Below are positions 1-12,420 of a stretch of 64,000 nt of DNA, one piece after another (the stretch's first letter is position 1; each line of letters opens with the position of its first letter). The position numbers were made by a program, and so were the translations under genes. This stretch comes from Liolophura sinensis (lineage: Eukaryota > Mollusca > Polyplacophora > Chitonida > Chitonidae), in NCBI RefSeq assembly GCF_032854445.1, contig NC_088304.1, positions 27,909,732 to 27,973,731 of the forward strand, given 5' to 3'. The notes under the pieces were generated by a model that made no database searches, was not told where the DNA came from, and was given only the letters and a program-made list of their open reading frames with translations.

Positions 1-990
1 GCAAGCTCCTCCCCTCTCACAAGACACACCCACATTCACAGGCCAACAGCCCCATGCTTCTTGGAACTTGTTCACCCACCGTACCAGAGTAATGTTTCCA
101 CGGCTTTTCTTATGTGTCTCACACTAGGATTTGAACTCGGGTCTTCACTTAGAAAATCCAGCAATATTCAAACTCAGCTAATGGGAAATTAGAACTACAT
201 TGCAACCACTGTGAGTGTAAGCACTTGAAAGTGTTTGTTAACCATGTACATGATTTGAACTCTGATCATTTGCACACTGCAGCACTTTACACTAAACGTG
301 TTAACCTTACCCTCTGCCAGCCATACATGTAAATTGAAAACGGAATGATGGGTCGAAACATCCTGTACCAGTACACGTAATGGTCATGGCAGTGTAGGCT
401 CTGCTTTGTACATAATGTACATGTACAACACTGAAGTTACATATGATCAATCCTGGCTGTCAGACGTCTGCTCTGCCTTCCTTCAACATGACACATACAT
501 TTGTACATGTATTCAGCACAACATCATAATACCTCCACTTAGATCCATCAAGTTTTAAGATTTTTGTCAGTGACATCATGTAAACACCAGGCTGTACATT
601 AATGTGTGTTTGTACAACACAGTTAATGTTGTGGACATATATTTATTGTTTGCATTTAAACGCACATGTATGTAGATTCAGTTACATATACCTCAATGAG
701 ACCAACATACAGGTATACACATGTATTTATATGTAGGCCTGTATGTAATGTGCTCTGGTGTGTGAAATTTGTTGTACATGTGCTCACACTTTCTTATTCA
801 CACTGAAGTATACAAGTTTTTTTTTTTACTACTATGATTATTTCTTCTCAAATTAACACTTCCAGAAAATGTGCCAATGCGTTAACTTGTTGAAGTTTAG
901 CCCTAAAAAGGGGAGACAACTTTGTAGACCAAACTCATAAAGAAGCAAACAAGGGAGCTTACTCTTACAGGCTAAACCAGGCCAACTTAC
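1..990. other. AT-rich non-coding stretch, no gene seen
   Basis: No exon with credible splice sites and coding character was found here. The stretch is rich in TACATGTA-type palindromes. A run of CATT units lies just beyond it at about 1248-1263. If the candidate exon at 991-1022 is real, this stretch is the next intron of that gene. Confidence 0.4.
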
Positions 991-1022
991 CATGCAGTGC
1001 CCATTGGTTTGTCCAGGGCTAA
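991..1022 (-). CDS. Candidate U1 internal exon, 32 bp
   Basis: On the minus strand a long T tract ends in TTTTTACAG directly before this block, and GTAAGT follows it. Entered in phase 1 it reads VSPGQTNGHCM and leaves in phase 0. Both splice signals are excellent, but the block is very short and unverified. Confidence 0.27.
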
Positions 1023-4000
1023 CTGTAAAAACTAAAAAAAAAAAAAAAAGCGTTTCTTCCAGCACATAATGTATCAGTAGTTTACTTGAAGATGACAATT
1101 CATGCATGCCTGTTTGTACTGAACGATGTCATACCACCTCATGTTTTAATAAAGACTAGAAAAGTTCAATCCCTTCATGTGTATTTGTTCAAGTTGTTCT
1201 CGCCATTTCATGGCTGAGATATTGCTGATGTGGCGTTAAGCCATAATCATTCATTCATTCATTCGTATGTATTTGAATCTCTTTCTACCATGGGTGTTAA
1301 CATTGCAATGTGTACTGGTGAAAGTCTATACATTTATATACTTATGTACATATACTGTGCACCTATGCTTATTCGGGAGCGGTAGATCCAGGATCAATCC
1401 TTGGTCGAGTCACACCTAAGACTTTAAAAGAGGAAGTTGTAACTTCCTCGCTTGGCGTTCAGCATGAAGGGGATAGTGCAACGACTGGTTGACCCGTACC
1501 AGTATAATGGCTCGGGCGGGACGGCTTACTTGCCTTCGGTAAGTCGTCTCAGTGATGCAGCACTAAATAAAAGAGCGGTGGAAATCCGTCCTGCAACAAG
1601 GAGGCACGTTACACGTGCATGCACCCTAATGATTCCTTCGTCGTCATATGACTGAAAAATTGTTGAGTACGACGTTAAACCCCAAGCACTCACTCCCTAT
1701 GCTTATTGCTACAATAGCTGCTGTCCACGTACCGGCCCATGTATATGTGTTGATTATTATTGCCATTAAAAACTGATACACATAGATAACTAAGACTGAA
1801 ATCTTTACTAACACCTCGGCTGTAGCCTTGAGAGGGAATTACATGTATACTGGAGAGGTACATTTACAAGTAAATGTACATGCACCAGACACTAATACCC
1901 ATATACTGTATACTTGACAATGAGAAAAAAATAAAACCATTCACGGATAATCAAGAACACATGTACTACTATGTGTACATTTACAGGTCTCTGCACAAGC
2001 CTTCTTAATTTCTTACATACGGCTGTCTCGCTTGAACTGATTTTATTCCTTGTTCTCGTCATAAAAAGACTTAACATTTTAAACATGGTAAGGAGAAACT
2101 TAATACCCATTTTCCTTGAGTCATAATACTGCAGTCAGACAGGAAATGACCCTGTGGTCTTGATGGGGAGTGAGCTCAGTAGAGATAAGAGCCTGGGATC
2201 AGATACATCCTGGTCTCTATACACCAGGTGCACATGTAACAGAGGTTGACACCAGGGATGTCTTCTGTACAAATACCAGGTCGAATATCCCAGGAGGAAG
2301 CGGTTTACATTTCGCCTACAGATTAGACCAGAAGTATTCTAAGTACCATAGTAGATTTACATGTAGTTTAAACACTTGTAAACTAGCGAGTGTAATTCTT
2401 AACTGAAACCAGGAATAGTCTGCTCCATTTGGCAACAATATACATGTACTACACATCCAACAACTGTAATACATGTATTAACAAAATGCCGTTTTAAGAT
2501 CGTCAAAAACACCACATCTGTCTGAGTTTAGCACATTTTCGTTTACTTGCCACACCACACAAAAAAACAACACAGTACTGAAACTTTAACAATATTCTCA
2601 CTTCCCATGCAATCCCACTATTTAAATCCTGAATGACAAGAATTCGCGAGACAAAGGTTGCATCACTGCACTAAACCATCTGTGCTGCAAGAACGTATAT
2701 ATGTAAAATATTTCTCAGTTATGGCCAGAGGCCAGGCGTCAGACGAACCATTACAAAACAAAGAAAAATCAATGAAAAGCTTTTTGTTTTCTATTACATC
2801 ACATAGCCAAGCACAGCAAAGCATAAATAAAGAGAGCTCTTTCAACTGGTGCTGACACAACTAAACACCAACATCTGCCAAAGTTAGAAATGATGGGCTC
2901 AAAATTATTACAAGAGCTGCATGAAAATTAGTTAAGAAATAAGGCTTTTTTGGGCTGATGAAGATAGAGCATATCTTGTCTGGGTGCCCTGGGGCGTATC
3001 CCATCATACATCATTCTGATAGTCGACAACAATGCCCTGGTATTACGACGCCAAAAGCCGCCACACTCGACCCGCACAAAATCAATACTACTAGACCTGT
3101 CCTCCACAAGCAATCATTTAAAGCTCAAATTTGCAACCCTAGTTGTCCAGATGATAATATAAAGGGCAATGCGAGATATGAAGATGTCAGAAGATTTGCA
3201 AGTAAACGGAAATGTGCTAAACTCGGAAAGTCTTCTACAGTGGAAAATGGGATTGGCTAGGACTGCTTTACACGATCAATTCATATACATATATACATGT
3301 GGACATCTGAGTCAAACTAAATAGACCCAGAAGCCTCTCACCAATGGGGTCGCTCTGAGTTCAAGAACAGCTCATGCTGGCTTCCCCTCCGTCCCTATGT
3401 GGGAAGGTCTGCCAGCAACCTGCAGATGGTCATGGGTTTTCCACCCACCATATTGCTGGCCGCCATCATATAAGTGAAATATTCTAGAGTATGGCGTAAA
3501 ACACCAATCAAAAAAAAAAAAAAAAACAAAAAAAAAAACTAAATAAATGAGTTAAGTTACAGGTATATATTCAAGAGCAACACCAGTCTAACAAAGACTT
3601 ACTGTAAAAGGGGCATTTCAACTTCACACTCTTTTATTGCTGAGGGTAAGAAATGTCCTACTGTGTGACCTGTCAGAAAAGTTAGCCAACTATTTTTGAT
3701 TACATTTAGTATAATATGGACCCCTGTGAAAAGTTTCACAAAAAGTTATTTAGAATAGATGAAGGATGGAAAAAAAATTAAGATGCTGACTCTTTGTAAA
3801 CGTATGAAGTTCTCAAAGAAAAGCAGTATCATTTGTGTATCCAGAACATGGTGATCAGTAAACTAATGTCAGCAAAAGCTGACTAATGTTTCGGACAAGT
3901 CCCATAATACAGAAGGGCCATCATTGCGTGTAACTTTTGTGACAAAAGAGTTTGAACTCAAAACTCCCCTATTCTTGAAACTGGTCACTCCAACCATTAC

Positions 4001-7000
4001 ACATGCAGTTTTGTCTCCAAAATCTAGTTATAACTGCGCATAAATTGCACTGAAAGTTGCTCTTTCATACGAGAAAAGCTTGAGGAATTGGGGTACTCAT
4101 ACGTGCATGCACATGTCTTATGAAATCCCATTGAATATGCCAAAATGGTTATTTAAAAGTGCACCAAATCAAACCAATACACCCCTCCCTCATTATTATG
4201 TAACATATTACCTTCTGGAATTACAATGGGGCGGGTAATCTGTCTCCCATCTTTAATGACACTGTTACTGACGCACTGCAAGCGTCCGAATGTAGCCTGA
4301 GATCTTTTAATGAATACAATACTTACTTTCAGCACATATCATCTTTTTTCAGGTTATGCTCAATGAATCAATGGACAGGATTCCCCTATATACCCATGGT
4401 CTATGAAAGTTCTATTTTCTTGTTTATTTTGATATTTTCTTGCTTGAAAAAAACGGAATGAGGTTGATGCAACGTTGTGTAGTCCTTGCGTCCATATACA
4501 ATGCGTTAGCACACAACTGAACCACAAATGTCCCTCATTGAGTGCTGAGTACGCTTTACTCATTCAGCTCACTGTACCTGATTAGACAAGGTCTCTAGAT
4601 TGGACAGCCTGTGACATCATCTCACGTTACCTAGCACACCATCTGACACATTCAGCTGTAACTTTGCACGCTTAAGCTGAATTCAGGGTTCGCATAAGAT
4701 TTTTTGGTGATTGTAACGAATTAACACCTTTGAACACTCAGCCATAAAGTGAAGGCTCTCTCGTATGTTCTTCCGTTTACGTCATGATACCATGTACACA
4801 TGTGTGCATCATGCTTACCTCATCAGGTTTAGTGACACTTTCAGTATTAAATCATTTCAGTCAAAGTAAGAATTTGACTACATACATATCCTCCAGTTCC
4901 TAGAGTAACTGGGCTGAATTTTTTTTCAAAACTATATTTATAAAGGACTATCTTCACACCAAAGCACTGCACATTGATTTAAAAGAATTTTCGTTGTACA
5001 TGTACAGCGCCAAGGTGGCTACCCAGGCCACAAACTCGATGTATCATGTACATGTGTATATATATATAGATATATAATAGCAAAACTCAAGCAACTAGAA
5101 TTGTAATTTACAAGCTTCAGACCAGGCTGCCTGTCATAATGTGTTATTATAGAGTCTATGACCCACATATTAAGTCTCCAGGCTGGGTAAATTACAATGA
5201 TGAAACATGAGAACAGTGAGAGTGTAGCTTTTGTTCATTCATTTTAAATCAGTTGCTGAAAGAAAACATTTATTTAGCTGTCTGTGTTACACGACCCATT
5301 CTGACCTGCCTTGTATTTAACATACAGCTGAGAAAGTGATCAACCTTTAGGTCAGCCTCGCACAACATAATCACCTGGGGATTAAACAGGTAGACAACGA
5401 CTCTGTTTGGTATTTAAATGGGGGGCGTGTTTCCACACACAGATACATGATACATCTATACCAGGATTACATACACGTAGGTGTACTTGTACATCAATTT
5501 AAATTTAGTTTGAGTAAACTTTGTTTTTTTCTGTGACGGCCTGCACAATTTGCAGCAGATTGAGAGCAGCCCGAGACCTGCAGATTGACTGTTTAACATC
5601 AAGTTAATGACTGAAATCCCGCCCTGTCGCGTACATATACCCTCACATCACACCTTGTTTACAGTCTCTGTACCGTACATCACACCAGCTAGATTGCACA
5701 TGTAGACATGTATATGTACCCTCACAAAACACCTTATTTACAGTCTCTGTACCATACATGACACCAGGTAGGCTGCACAGGACATGTACCCTCACATAAC
5801 ACCTTGTTTACAGTCTCTGTACCGTATATGACACCAGATGGATTGCGCAGGACATGTACCCTCGCATAACACCTTATTTACAGTCTCTGTACCTTACGAC
5901 ACCAGCTAGATTGCACATGTAGACATGTACCCTAACATCACACCTTGTCTCTGTACCATACATGAGACCTGCTACATTCACATGGAGACATGTATATGTA
6001 CCCTCACATCACACCTTCTTTACAGTCTCTGTACAGTACCTGACCCAGCTAGATTGCACATGTAGACTTGTATATGTACCCTCACATCACACCTTCTTTA
6101 CAGTCTCTGTACAGTACCTGACACCAGCTAGATTGCACAGGACATGTACACTCACATCACACCTTGTTTACAGTCTCTGTACTATACATGACTCCAGGTA
6201 GATTACACAGGACATGTACATGTATATACTATCTGGGCATAACAACGCTAAAACATCGAACTGTGTCCAGAGCTGTCTCTCCAGTTGCTAGATTTATGTA
6301 CATGTAAGTGAGTGCTTGGGGTTTATGTACATGTATATGTTAATGTATCTGCTTTAAATTCTCAATGTTTCCCCATGTTGTCCTGCTGTAGAGTTTGGTT
6401 CATGTACATGTACACTCAAATTTTGATCCATTTGATATATTTACAAGTGAAAATTGATGCAAATTAGGAATCTCTGTATTGAAATCAAAAAGGTGAAAAT
6501 TGAGCTAAAGTGTCTTTATAATGACTTAAAAGAATTGAAACACATGAAAACTAGCTACATGTACATGTAGATGGCACACCTCTGCCACAGATAATGTACA
6601 TATTCCCTCACTACACACAAAGGCTCTCTCCAGATGTGTGAATGTATGTTTATCTAATTAGAATGGTGAGGAATCATATACAACTTTGTATACGATAGTA
6701 TACAAGTTTTTTTTTCATGTAGTTTTGGTCAATCGTCATGATCAAACATTCTACATAAAATGTGTACGTGTACATATAAGTGCAAGTGCAAACCTCTGCC
6801 ATGCCAAATGTACAAATTCCCACACTACACACAAAGGCTCTCTTGGGAAGTGCAGGGATCATATAAGTCATTCCTACACATACCGACCACCACTTTCTGG
6901 GAGAAATTCAGTTTTTCTTTCAATTGAAATTGAGTCTCTTTTTTTTTTTTGCTTCGACAGACCGTTTGAGACGCTAAACTTAAATATTTTGTACCTTACT

Positions 7001-10000
7001 ATCCTTCATTGATAAAAGTAATTATCATATGAACTCAAGCTGGCTTAATGGCTGATACTGACAACTGATAATCAATATCCATGGCAGTCGCTGTATTTCA
7101 GGTTACCAGTCCAGTGAAGTGTGAAGGAAAACCTGCACAGAAGGCTTAGAACGTAGAGCATTAGTCTCAACATGAGCAATTGGTCTTGACGTCACTTTAC
7201 AAAATATTCAATAGTCATGAATCAAGATGAAATGGCCATGCATTAATTACTTATGGAATATGTGGTTGTCACTCTCAGTCTGTAAAAGGACGTGTCAAAA
7301 ATGATGTAAAGAAATAAAATAACATTTGGGAAAATTAAAACTCATGCAACACTTTACGCCCTAGAAACTAATCTGAATAGTGCATCCAGATGAATGGTGC
7401 ACCCAGATGAATGGTGCATCCAGATGAATGGTGCATCCAGATGAAAGGTGCACCCAGATGAATGGTGCATCCAGATGAATGGTGCATCCAGATGAATGCT
7501 CTGTGCATTATCTAAATTCTCTTGAAATATTAGCCTTAAATAAACTACCATCCAAATCCAAGCAATAACGTGTATTCTGTATTCAAATTTGTTGACAGGT
7601 AAACAGAGGTACATGTACACTGTAATCACGGTGAATCCTGAACACACCAACATTTACATGTACTGGTACATGTTCTTCTAGACCCTTATCTTCCAAACTA
7701 GTGGTTGTCGTATATGTGAAATATTTTCAGAGTACAGCATAAAAGACCAATGAAAATAAATACATAAATGTTCCAACATGTGGAGCATGTACATGATTGA
7801 GGTAGATGTACATGATGGGCAAACACAGATGAAATCTGGAAAATTGTGGATATTGGCAAAACTGACCAGCCATTCACACAACAATGCTGCTAGTGTGCTG
7901 CCTACAGCGAAAAAACCTCCCCGAAATTATGATAACTAGCTCCACAAAAATTCCTTTGGTGCTGGGGTGCTGCCCATTTCCCATGAGAACTGGCCACTTG
8001 TGGGCAACAATGAAACCACAAAAGGGTCACAGATTTGGGGACAAGTTATTGTAGTCTACAGAAGTAATACATTCCATACATATTGACAGTGCTGGGAAAC
8101 AGGCCACTTGTAAAGAGCTCTTCTGGTCAAGTAGAACAAACACACCCATAACCTTCCTGAATGTAGGTACAGTGTACATGTTGGTGTGTAACAATGCTCT
8201 GCAAGTTCAAGGGTCACTGAAAGCATGCATTGTTCCAACATTCAGACAGCAGTACGCTACACTGTAGACATACATGTACACAGTATTTGTTATAAACTAC
8301 TCACATGTACATATCATGAACTACCCACATGTACATGTCATGAGCTACCCACACATACATGTCATGAACTACCCACATGTACATGTCATGAGCTACCCAC
8401 ACATACATGTCATGATGAACCACCCACATGTACATGTCATGAGCTACCCACATGTGCAGGTCATGAACTACTCATGTATATATCATGAACTACCCACATG
8501 TACATTATGAACTACTCACATGTACATATCATGAACTACCCACACATACATGTCATGAACTACCCACATGTACATGTCATGAGCTACTCACATATATATA
8601 TATCATGAACTACCAACATGTAAATGTCATGAACTACCCACATGTACATGGCATGAGCTACCCACATGTACATGTCATGAACCACCCACATGTGCGTCAT
8701 GAGCTACCCACATGTACAGGTCATGAACTACACACAAGTACAGGTCATGAACTATCCAAAGGTACATGTTATGAACTACTCACATGTATATATCATGAAC
8801 TACCCACAAGTACAGGTCATGAACCACCCAAATGGGCATGTCATGAGCTACTCACATGTACAGGTCATGAACTACACACAAGTACAGGTCATGAACTATC
8901 CAAAGGTACATGTTATGAACTACTCACATGTATATATCATGAACTACCCACAAGTACAGGTCATGAACCACCCAAATGGGCATGTCATGAGCTACTCACA
9001 TGTATATATCATGAACTAGCCACATGTACATGTCATGAGCTACCCACATGTACGCCATAAACTACTCATATGTACATGTCATGAACTACCTAAATGTACA
9101 TGTCATGAACTACCTACATGTAAATGTACATGTCATGAGCGACCTAAATGTATATATCATGAACTACCCACATGTACATGTCATGAACTACCTAAATGTA
9201 CATGTCATGAACTACCTACATGTAAATGTCATGAAGTACCTACATGTAAATGTACATGTCATGAGCGACCTAAATGTATATATCATGAACTACCTAAATG
9301 TCCATGTCATGAGCTACCTAAATGTATATATCATGAACTACCTAAATGTCCATGTCATGAGCTACCTAAATGTATATATCATGAACTACCCACATGTACG
9401 TCATGAATTACCTAAATGTACAAGTCATGAACTACCTACATGTACACTGTCAGGGGAGTTAGCAGATTTCACAGCTAAGTGACTCTTATACATTCATCTG
9501 AGACCAGTCTCACAAAGATGTTGTACATGTACGACAATCGAACATATAGGACCAATGGTACGGTAATAGTGATGCACACAATACCATATGACAAATGTAC
9601 AATAAGAAAATGTTGTATGTGGCTTTGTGAAACTGGTCATGGCGGTGTATACATGTACTTATAAACATGTTTATATATCATAAGGCATATACCATTAATA
9701 CATATAAGATAAAAGATAAAGATCAAATGTGAATCTTTTTTTCTTCATACATGTATAAAAGATCTACATGTATATGTACACGATTTTGGTTCCAGTAGTC
9801 ACAGCTAAAATGTTACATGTAGATTATGAGTGTAAATAAATACAGGAAGATAAGTGGCCCCTTAAACATGCACACTATTGAGTACAAGTATTTCAATCCG
9901 GCAAGGATAATATACTGTAGGAAAAACAAGGCGGTAAATCTGACAAACTCACTCACGTCATTATCAACACGGTATGCTCCCATACAAGTACATACATGTA

Positions 10001-12069
10001 TACAGGTCATCCAGCTGATGTCAGATTATTATCCTCAAGTCATTGTACAAGCAGAATAATAAAAATGTCTCCCTCGCCAAAAAGTCAACAGCAGGATTTG
10101 AACTCTGACCTGCCCTATGGCCTGTAATGTGACAAACAATGCTGAACTCACTTGATGCTATCTATACCCACATGTCTACACAACTACATTGTACACTGTA
10201 CAGGTATTATCCGCTACACTGCGTACAGTACATGTGCCTTCCTAGTCGTTACTTGTGAAAGATCAGTACATACACTGTATAGATCACATCATGTAATGCC
10301 ATAATCGTGATTAATAGTGGTAATGCAGAAACTGGCAGCTTTTCATATTCCTACATGTACACGTGTATTTTGTAAATACATGTACATGTATATACTTGCA
10401 CGTTATAAAGTGTTAGCTTACATTACCTTGATTTAAACCCTAAGTACATGTAATGTACACATCCAGGAACTTTTGTCTTTATTTGATTTTTTTTTTTTTT
10501 CAAATGTAAGACCAATATATGTATACAGATGCATAGAAATGAAGTCTGAATAAAAACTACCTTCCACTGACAGCATTTACACATACACAATTTCATATGA
10601 CCTCCGAAGATTAAATTTTATCTGAATGAGTTCTTAAACAAGAAATCCAATTACATTCAAAACAATCAAAATTCAAAGCCAAGAAATAATTTTGTTGGAT
10701 TCTTTTTGACCTTGGTTCATTTAATTTTTGGGAAGAGTTACTTTGAATAACACAAGGACATTTCTTACAGCATACTGCTTCCTCATGAGAGATCTTCAGG
10801 TATTAATGTCCAGTGTGTTGTAAAACATGACATTTACAGGTATAATATAGTATCGTGTTGGTTCCATCCTCTACAGGTACATGTACAATCAACTCAGTAA
10901 TTAATACCATGAATAGACTACAAATTGTTGTCATACATGTTCAGGACTTTGAATTTTGAAATGTTGCAATAACACAAACTTGTACACTACACAGTAAACG
11001 AAGTATGCAGAGACAATGGTTCAATGACTCATCATTCACAATAAACGCATCAATGAACATGCTGAAAATCAACTGCAAATTCCAGGTGCAATGTAAAAAA
11101 TGTGTTATGTATATATACAATTATGAATCATAACCTTGCAAAATGATCATGTCAACATATTCATATCTTATGCCTGTTCGGCACGATGATAGAATGTACA
11201 CTGAAAGGTTGCACAAAAAAAATCAGAAGTTGTTATCCATACAGAAACGCAGTGATGTTACCTGTTAAACAGTCAATTACTTCACACATTAAACACCAAT
11301 ATTAACGTAAAATATCGAAAATTTATATCGTATTGCATGTACATGTATATGGTTTGTAAATATAGCATCCCAGCCCCCTTCAACAAAACAAACAAAGAGC
11401 ATGCACCATCAACTACACCTTTATACCAGAACTCATTAGCTGGAATACCAGCATGTACATGTTAATACTGTACCTGTATTTCAGCTCATGACTTAATTGT
11501 GTGGCTAGAGATTACATGCATGTACGTATGTACAGTGTACTAAGCATGTGGATTAGAGTAATCTCCAAGATTAGTATCACTAAGACCGACTTTAATGAAT
11601 CCTTCAAGGTTCAGGTTAGCATCTACATATGCACAAGTACTTTGATCATGCAGAAATTGTTTTTCATATATATCAGCATGGTACCAGAGTATCATTCAAA
11701 CACATTAAGATTATTATCTTACATCAATGAATTTTCAATAAAATGGTAGCACTGTTTCATATTAGCATACAGGTGATTAATAAACCAGGTGGTTTTCTTA
11801 ATGTGCACAATGTTACCTCTACAAACAAAAATCCCATTATTAGGCTCACAGCTACATGTAATCTTATCATTACATGAAAATGTTTTGCTGATTTGCCAAC
11901 AGAGGAGTAAAATAGTATAGTCAGAAATAAACTGTCAGCCTACCTCAGGATACCTTAGACTTGTGGTCGTCAGCAAAATGCCAAATGTATTTTCCTGTCC
12001 CGATTTTTGTGCTGGTGAGCGACGCAATTTCCTTACATCCTGCATAATTTCTCTCTGTCTTTGGTAAAA
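991..12069 (-). CDS. Unidentified minus-strand gene U1 (5' part; candidate exons 12069-11954, 4303-4212, 1022-991)
   Basis: I do not recognise the protein. Three minus-strand blocks with good splice signals are compatible in phase. The first contains an ATG at 12045 and codes for 30 residues starting MQDVRKLRRSPAQKSGQ, ending at a GTATCC donor in phase 2. The second can start in phase 2 and reads ATFGRLQCVSNSVIKDGR followed by QITRPIVIPE, ending in phase 1 at GTAATA. The third is 32 bp, enters in phase 1 and leaves in phase 0 at a perfect GTAAGT. The introns would be 7.65 and 3.2 kb. The gene would continue to the left of the window. The N-terminus is basic and Ser/Thr-rich. Phase agreement is the main support. 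There is no homology evidence, and other exons may lie between the three. Confidence 0.33.
1199..1264 (+). repeat. SINE 3'-tail fragment with CATT repeats
   Basis: The segment reads CATGGCTGAGATATTGC, then GTGGCGTTAAGCCATAATC, then four CATT units. It resembles the 3' tail of a SINE, which often ends in GTTAA plus a short tandem repeat. No tRNA-like head is attached, so it is a 5'-truncated copy. Confidence 0.5.
1373..1702 (+). repeat. tRNA-derived SINE, family A, copy 1
   Basis: The copy is nearly identical over its body to 57438-57787 and to the inverted copy at 13706-14034. It begins inside the tRNA-like head (GGGAGCGGTAGATCC, then the B-box-like GGTCGAGTCACAC) and ends with GACGTTAAACCCCAAGCACTC. 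The body includes GGGATAGTGCAACGACTGG and GGCTCGGGCGGGAC. A 67-codon open frame inside it is not a gene. Confidence 0.8.
1703..3320. other. Non-coding stretch
   Basis: Several short open frames exist on both strands, but none has splice signals or recognisable motifs. The plus-strand frame at 2958-3260 contains the word HILSGCP, weakly reminiscent of non-LTR retroelement polyproteins, but nothing else supports it. Confidence 0.35.
3322..3522 (+). repeat. tRNA-like SINE, family B, copy (3'-complete)
   Basis: The copy runs from GACCCAGAAGCCTCTCACC through the B-box-like GAGTTCAAGAACAGCTC and the core TGCTGGCCGCCATCATATAAG to the end ATGGCGTAAAACACCAATC plus an A-rich tail of about 35 bases. 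The same sequence recurs at about twelve other sites in the window. Confidence 0.75.
3965..4100 (+). repeat. MITE-like family C fragment
   Basis: The segment contains GTTTTGTCTCCAAAATC, TGCACTGAAAGTTGCTCTTTC and the end AAAAGCTTGAGGAATTGGGG. All three are shared with copies at 57246-57818 and 40110-40225. The left part is missing or diverged. Confidence 0.55.
4212..4303 (-). CDS. Candidate U1 internal exon, 85 or 92 bp
   Basis: The minus strand is open with strong coding character (FGRLQCVSNSVIKDGR, then QITRPIVIPE). The donor is CCAGAAG|GTAATA. Two acceptors are possible: TTAAAAG|ATCTCAG at 4303, which enters in phase 2 and fits the upstream exon, or GATCTCAG|GCTACA at 4296, which enters in phase 0. 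The family is not recognised. Confidence 0.4.
4304..5630. other. Intronic or intergenic non-coding stretch
   Basis: No convincing exon was found. There is a short TA-rich run near 5055-5080 and several ACATGTAC palindromes. Confidence 0.4.
5633..6224 (+). repeat. Tandem repeat, 70-80 bp unit, about 8 copies
   Basis: The motif CCCTCACATCACACC recurs at about 5640, 5719, 5789, 5859, 5930, 6001, 6079 and 6150. It is followed each time by TTTACAGTCTCTGTACC (shortened in one copy) and ACACCAGCTAGATTGCACA. Units are either about 70 bp or about 79 bp; the longer ones carry an extra GTAGACATGTATA segment. Confidence 0.9.
6225..7370. other. Non-coding stretch
   Basis: No supported gene was found. 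A family A SINE tail remnant (GAGTGCTTGGGGTTTA) lies near 6311-6326. Two partly similar blocks at about 6585-6630 and 6795-6845 share CTCTGCCA and CACTACACACAAAGGCTCTC, suggesting a local duplication of about 210 bp spacing. Confidence 0.35.
7378..7500 (+). repeat. 17-bp tandem repeat, 7 copies
   Basis: The unit is TGCATCCAGATGAATGG with single-base variants (CACCC for CATCC, AAAGG for AATGG). The minus-strand reading GCTIHLDAPFIWMHHSS is only the repeat read in rotating frames and is not a protein gene. Confidence 0.9.
7702..7768 (+). repeat. Family B SINE 3' fragment
   Basis: GTCGTATATGTGAAATATT followed by GTACAGCATAAAAGACCAAT and an AATA-rich tail matches the 3' end of family B with several substitutions. 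Confidence 0.5.
7769..8285. other. Non-coding stretch before the 24-bp satellite
   Basis: Nothing supported was found. Short frames on the minus strand lack splice signals. Confidence 0.3.
8290..9452 (+). repeat. 24-bp satellite array, about 48 units
   Basis: The unit is CATGAACTACCCACATGTACATGT with variants GAGCTACC, GAACCACC, CTAAATGTAC and CACACATACA. Because 24 is divisible by 3, long frames stay open across it (HELPTCTC and HVMNYPHV readings). These are repeat artefacts. Within the array, a block starting near 8717 is repeated again from 8861, giving a higher-order unit of 144 bp, or six monomers. Some units at the right end carry an extra TGTAAATGTACA. Confidence 0.93.
9453..11950. 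other. AT-rich non-coding stretch
   Basis: No exon with both splice sites and coding character was seen. There are numerous TACATGTA and ATGTACATGTATAT words. If the U1 gene is real, this lies in its intron between 11954 and 4303. Confidence 0.35.
11954..12069 (-). CDS. Candidate U1 exon with start codon at 12045
   Basis: On the minus strand a pyrimidine tract of about 20 bases (TTTTTTTCTTTTTCTTCG) precedes a TCTAG acceptor. The block then has 24 bases of possible 5' UTR, an ATG at 12045, and 92 coding bases up to CTAAG|GTATCC. The reading is MQDVRKLRRSPAQKSGQ then ENTFGILLTTTSL. It could instead be a 5' UTR exon if translation starts elsewhere. Confidence 0.38.
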
Positions 12070-12109
12070 CTAGACATGAATTCGTTGTGACGAAGAAAAA
12101 GAAAAAAAT

Positions 12110-12420
12110 GAGCATGAATTGGACTTCGTTGTACGGGCAATACCAGTTCCATGTACGTACAAGCACTTGTCATCTAAATGCTTGAAGCCAGCAGAATTCA
12201 GCCATGATGTCTTCAATATTATCCTCACAGAACATGCTAGACAGGAGAACGGAAAAGCTCTTTGTCGCAGCACAGTCCGTTACGCGTCTCCACTAGCCAG
12301 TCTTTTGTTCTCTGTCCTTTCGTGAGCACCGTTTATTCTGCAACAACGTGGAAACCCTGCATTCCGTTATTAACCCGTTGCTGACGAGATCTTGTCTGCA
12401 CCATTATAATTCCCTCACGT
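12110..12420 (-). promoter_or_regulatory. Possible 5' end/promoter of U1
   Basis: The sequence upstream of the candidate first coding exon is less AT-rich than its surroundings and contains CpG-bearing words such as GAGACGCGTAACGG. No TATA box is obvious. The call rests mainly on position. Confidence 0.22.

Noticed and set aside
2958-3260. Retroelement fragment suggested by HILSGCP
   Set aside because: One short word only. No reverse transcriptase or endonuclease motifs are nearby, and the frame is otherwise featureless.
8290-9452. CRISPR-like array
   Set aside because: The units are contiguous with no unique spacers between repeats, and the genome is clearly eukaryotic.
8225-9482. Several 80-190-codon frames (HELPTCTC, HVMNYPHV)
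   Set aside because: They are translations of a 24-bp satellite in rotating frames, with irregular ends at indels.
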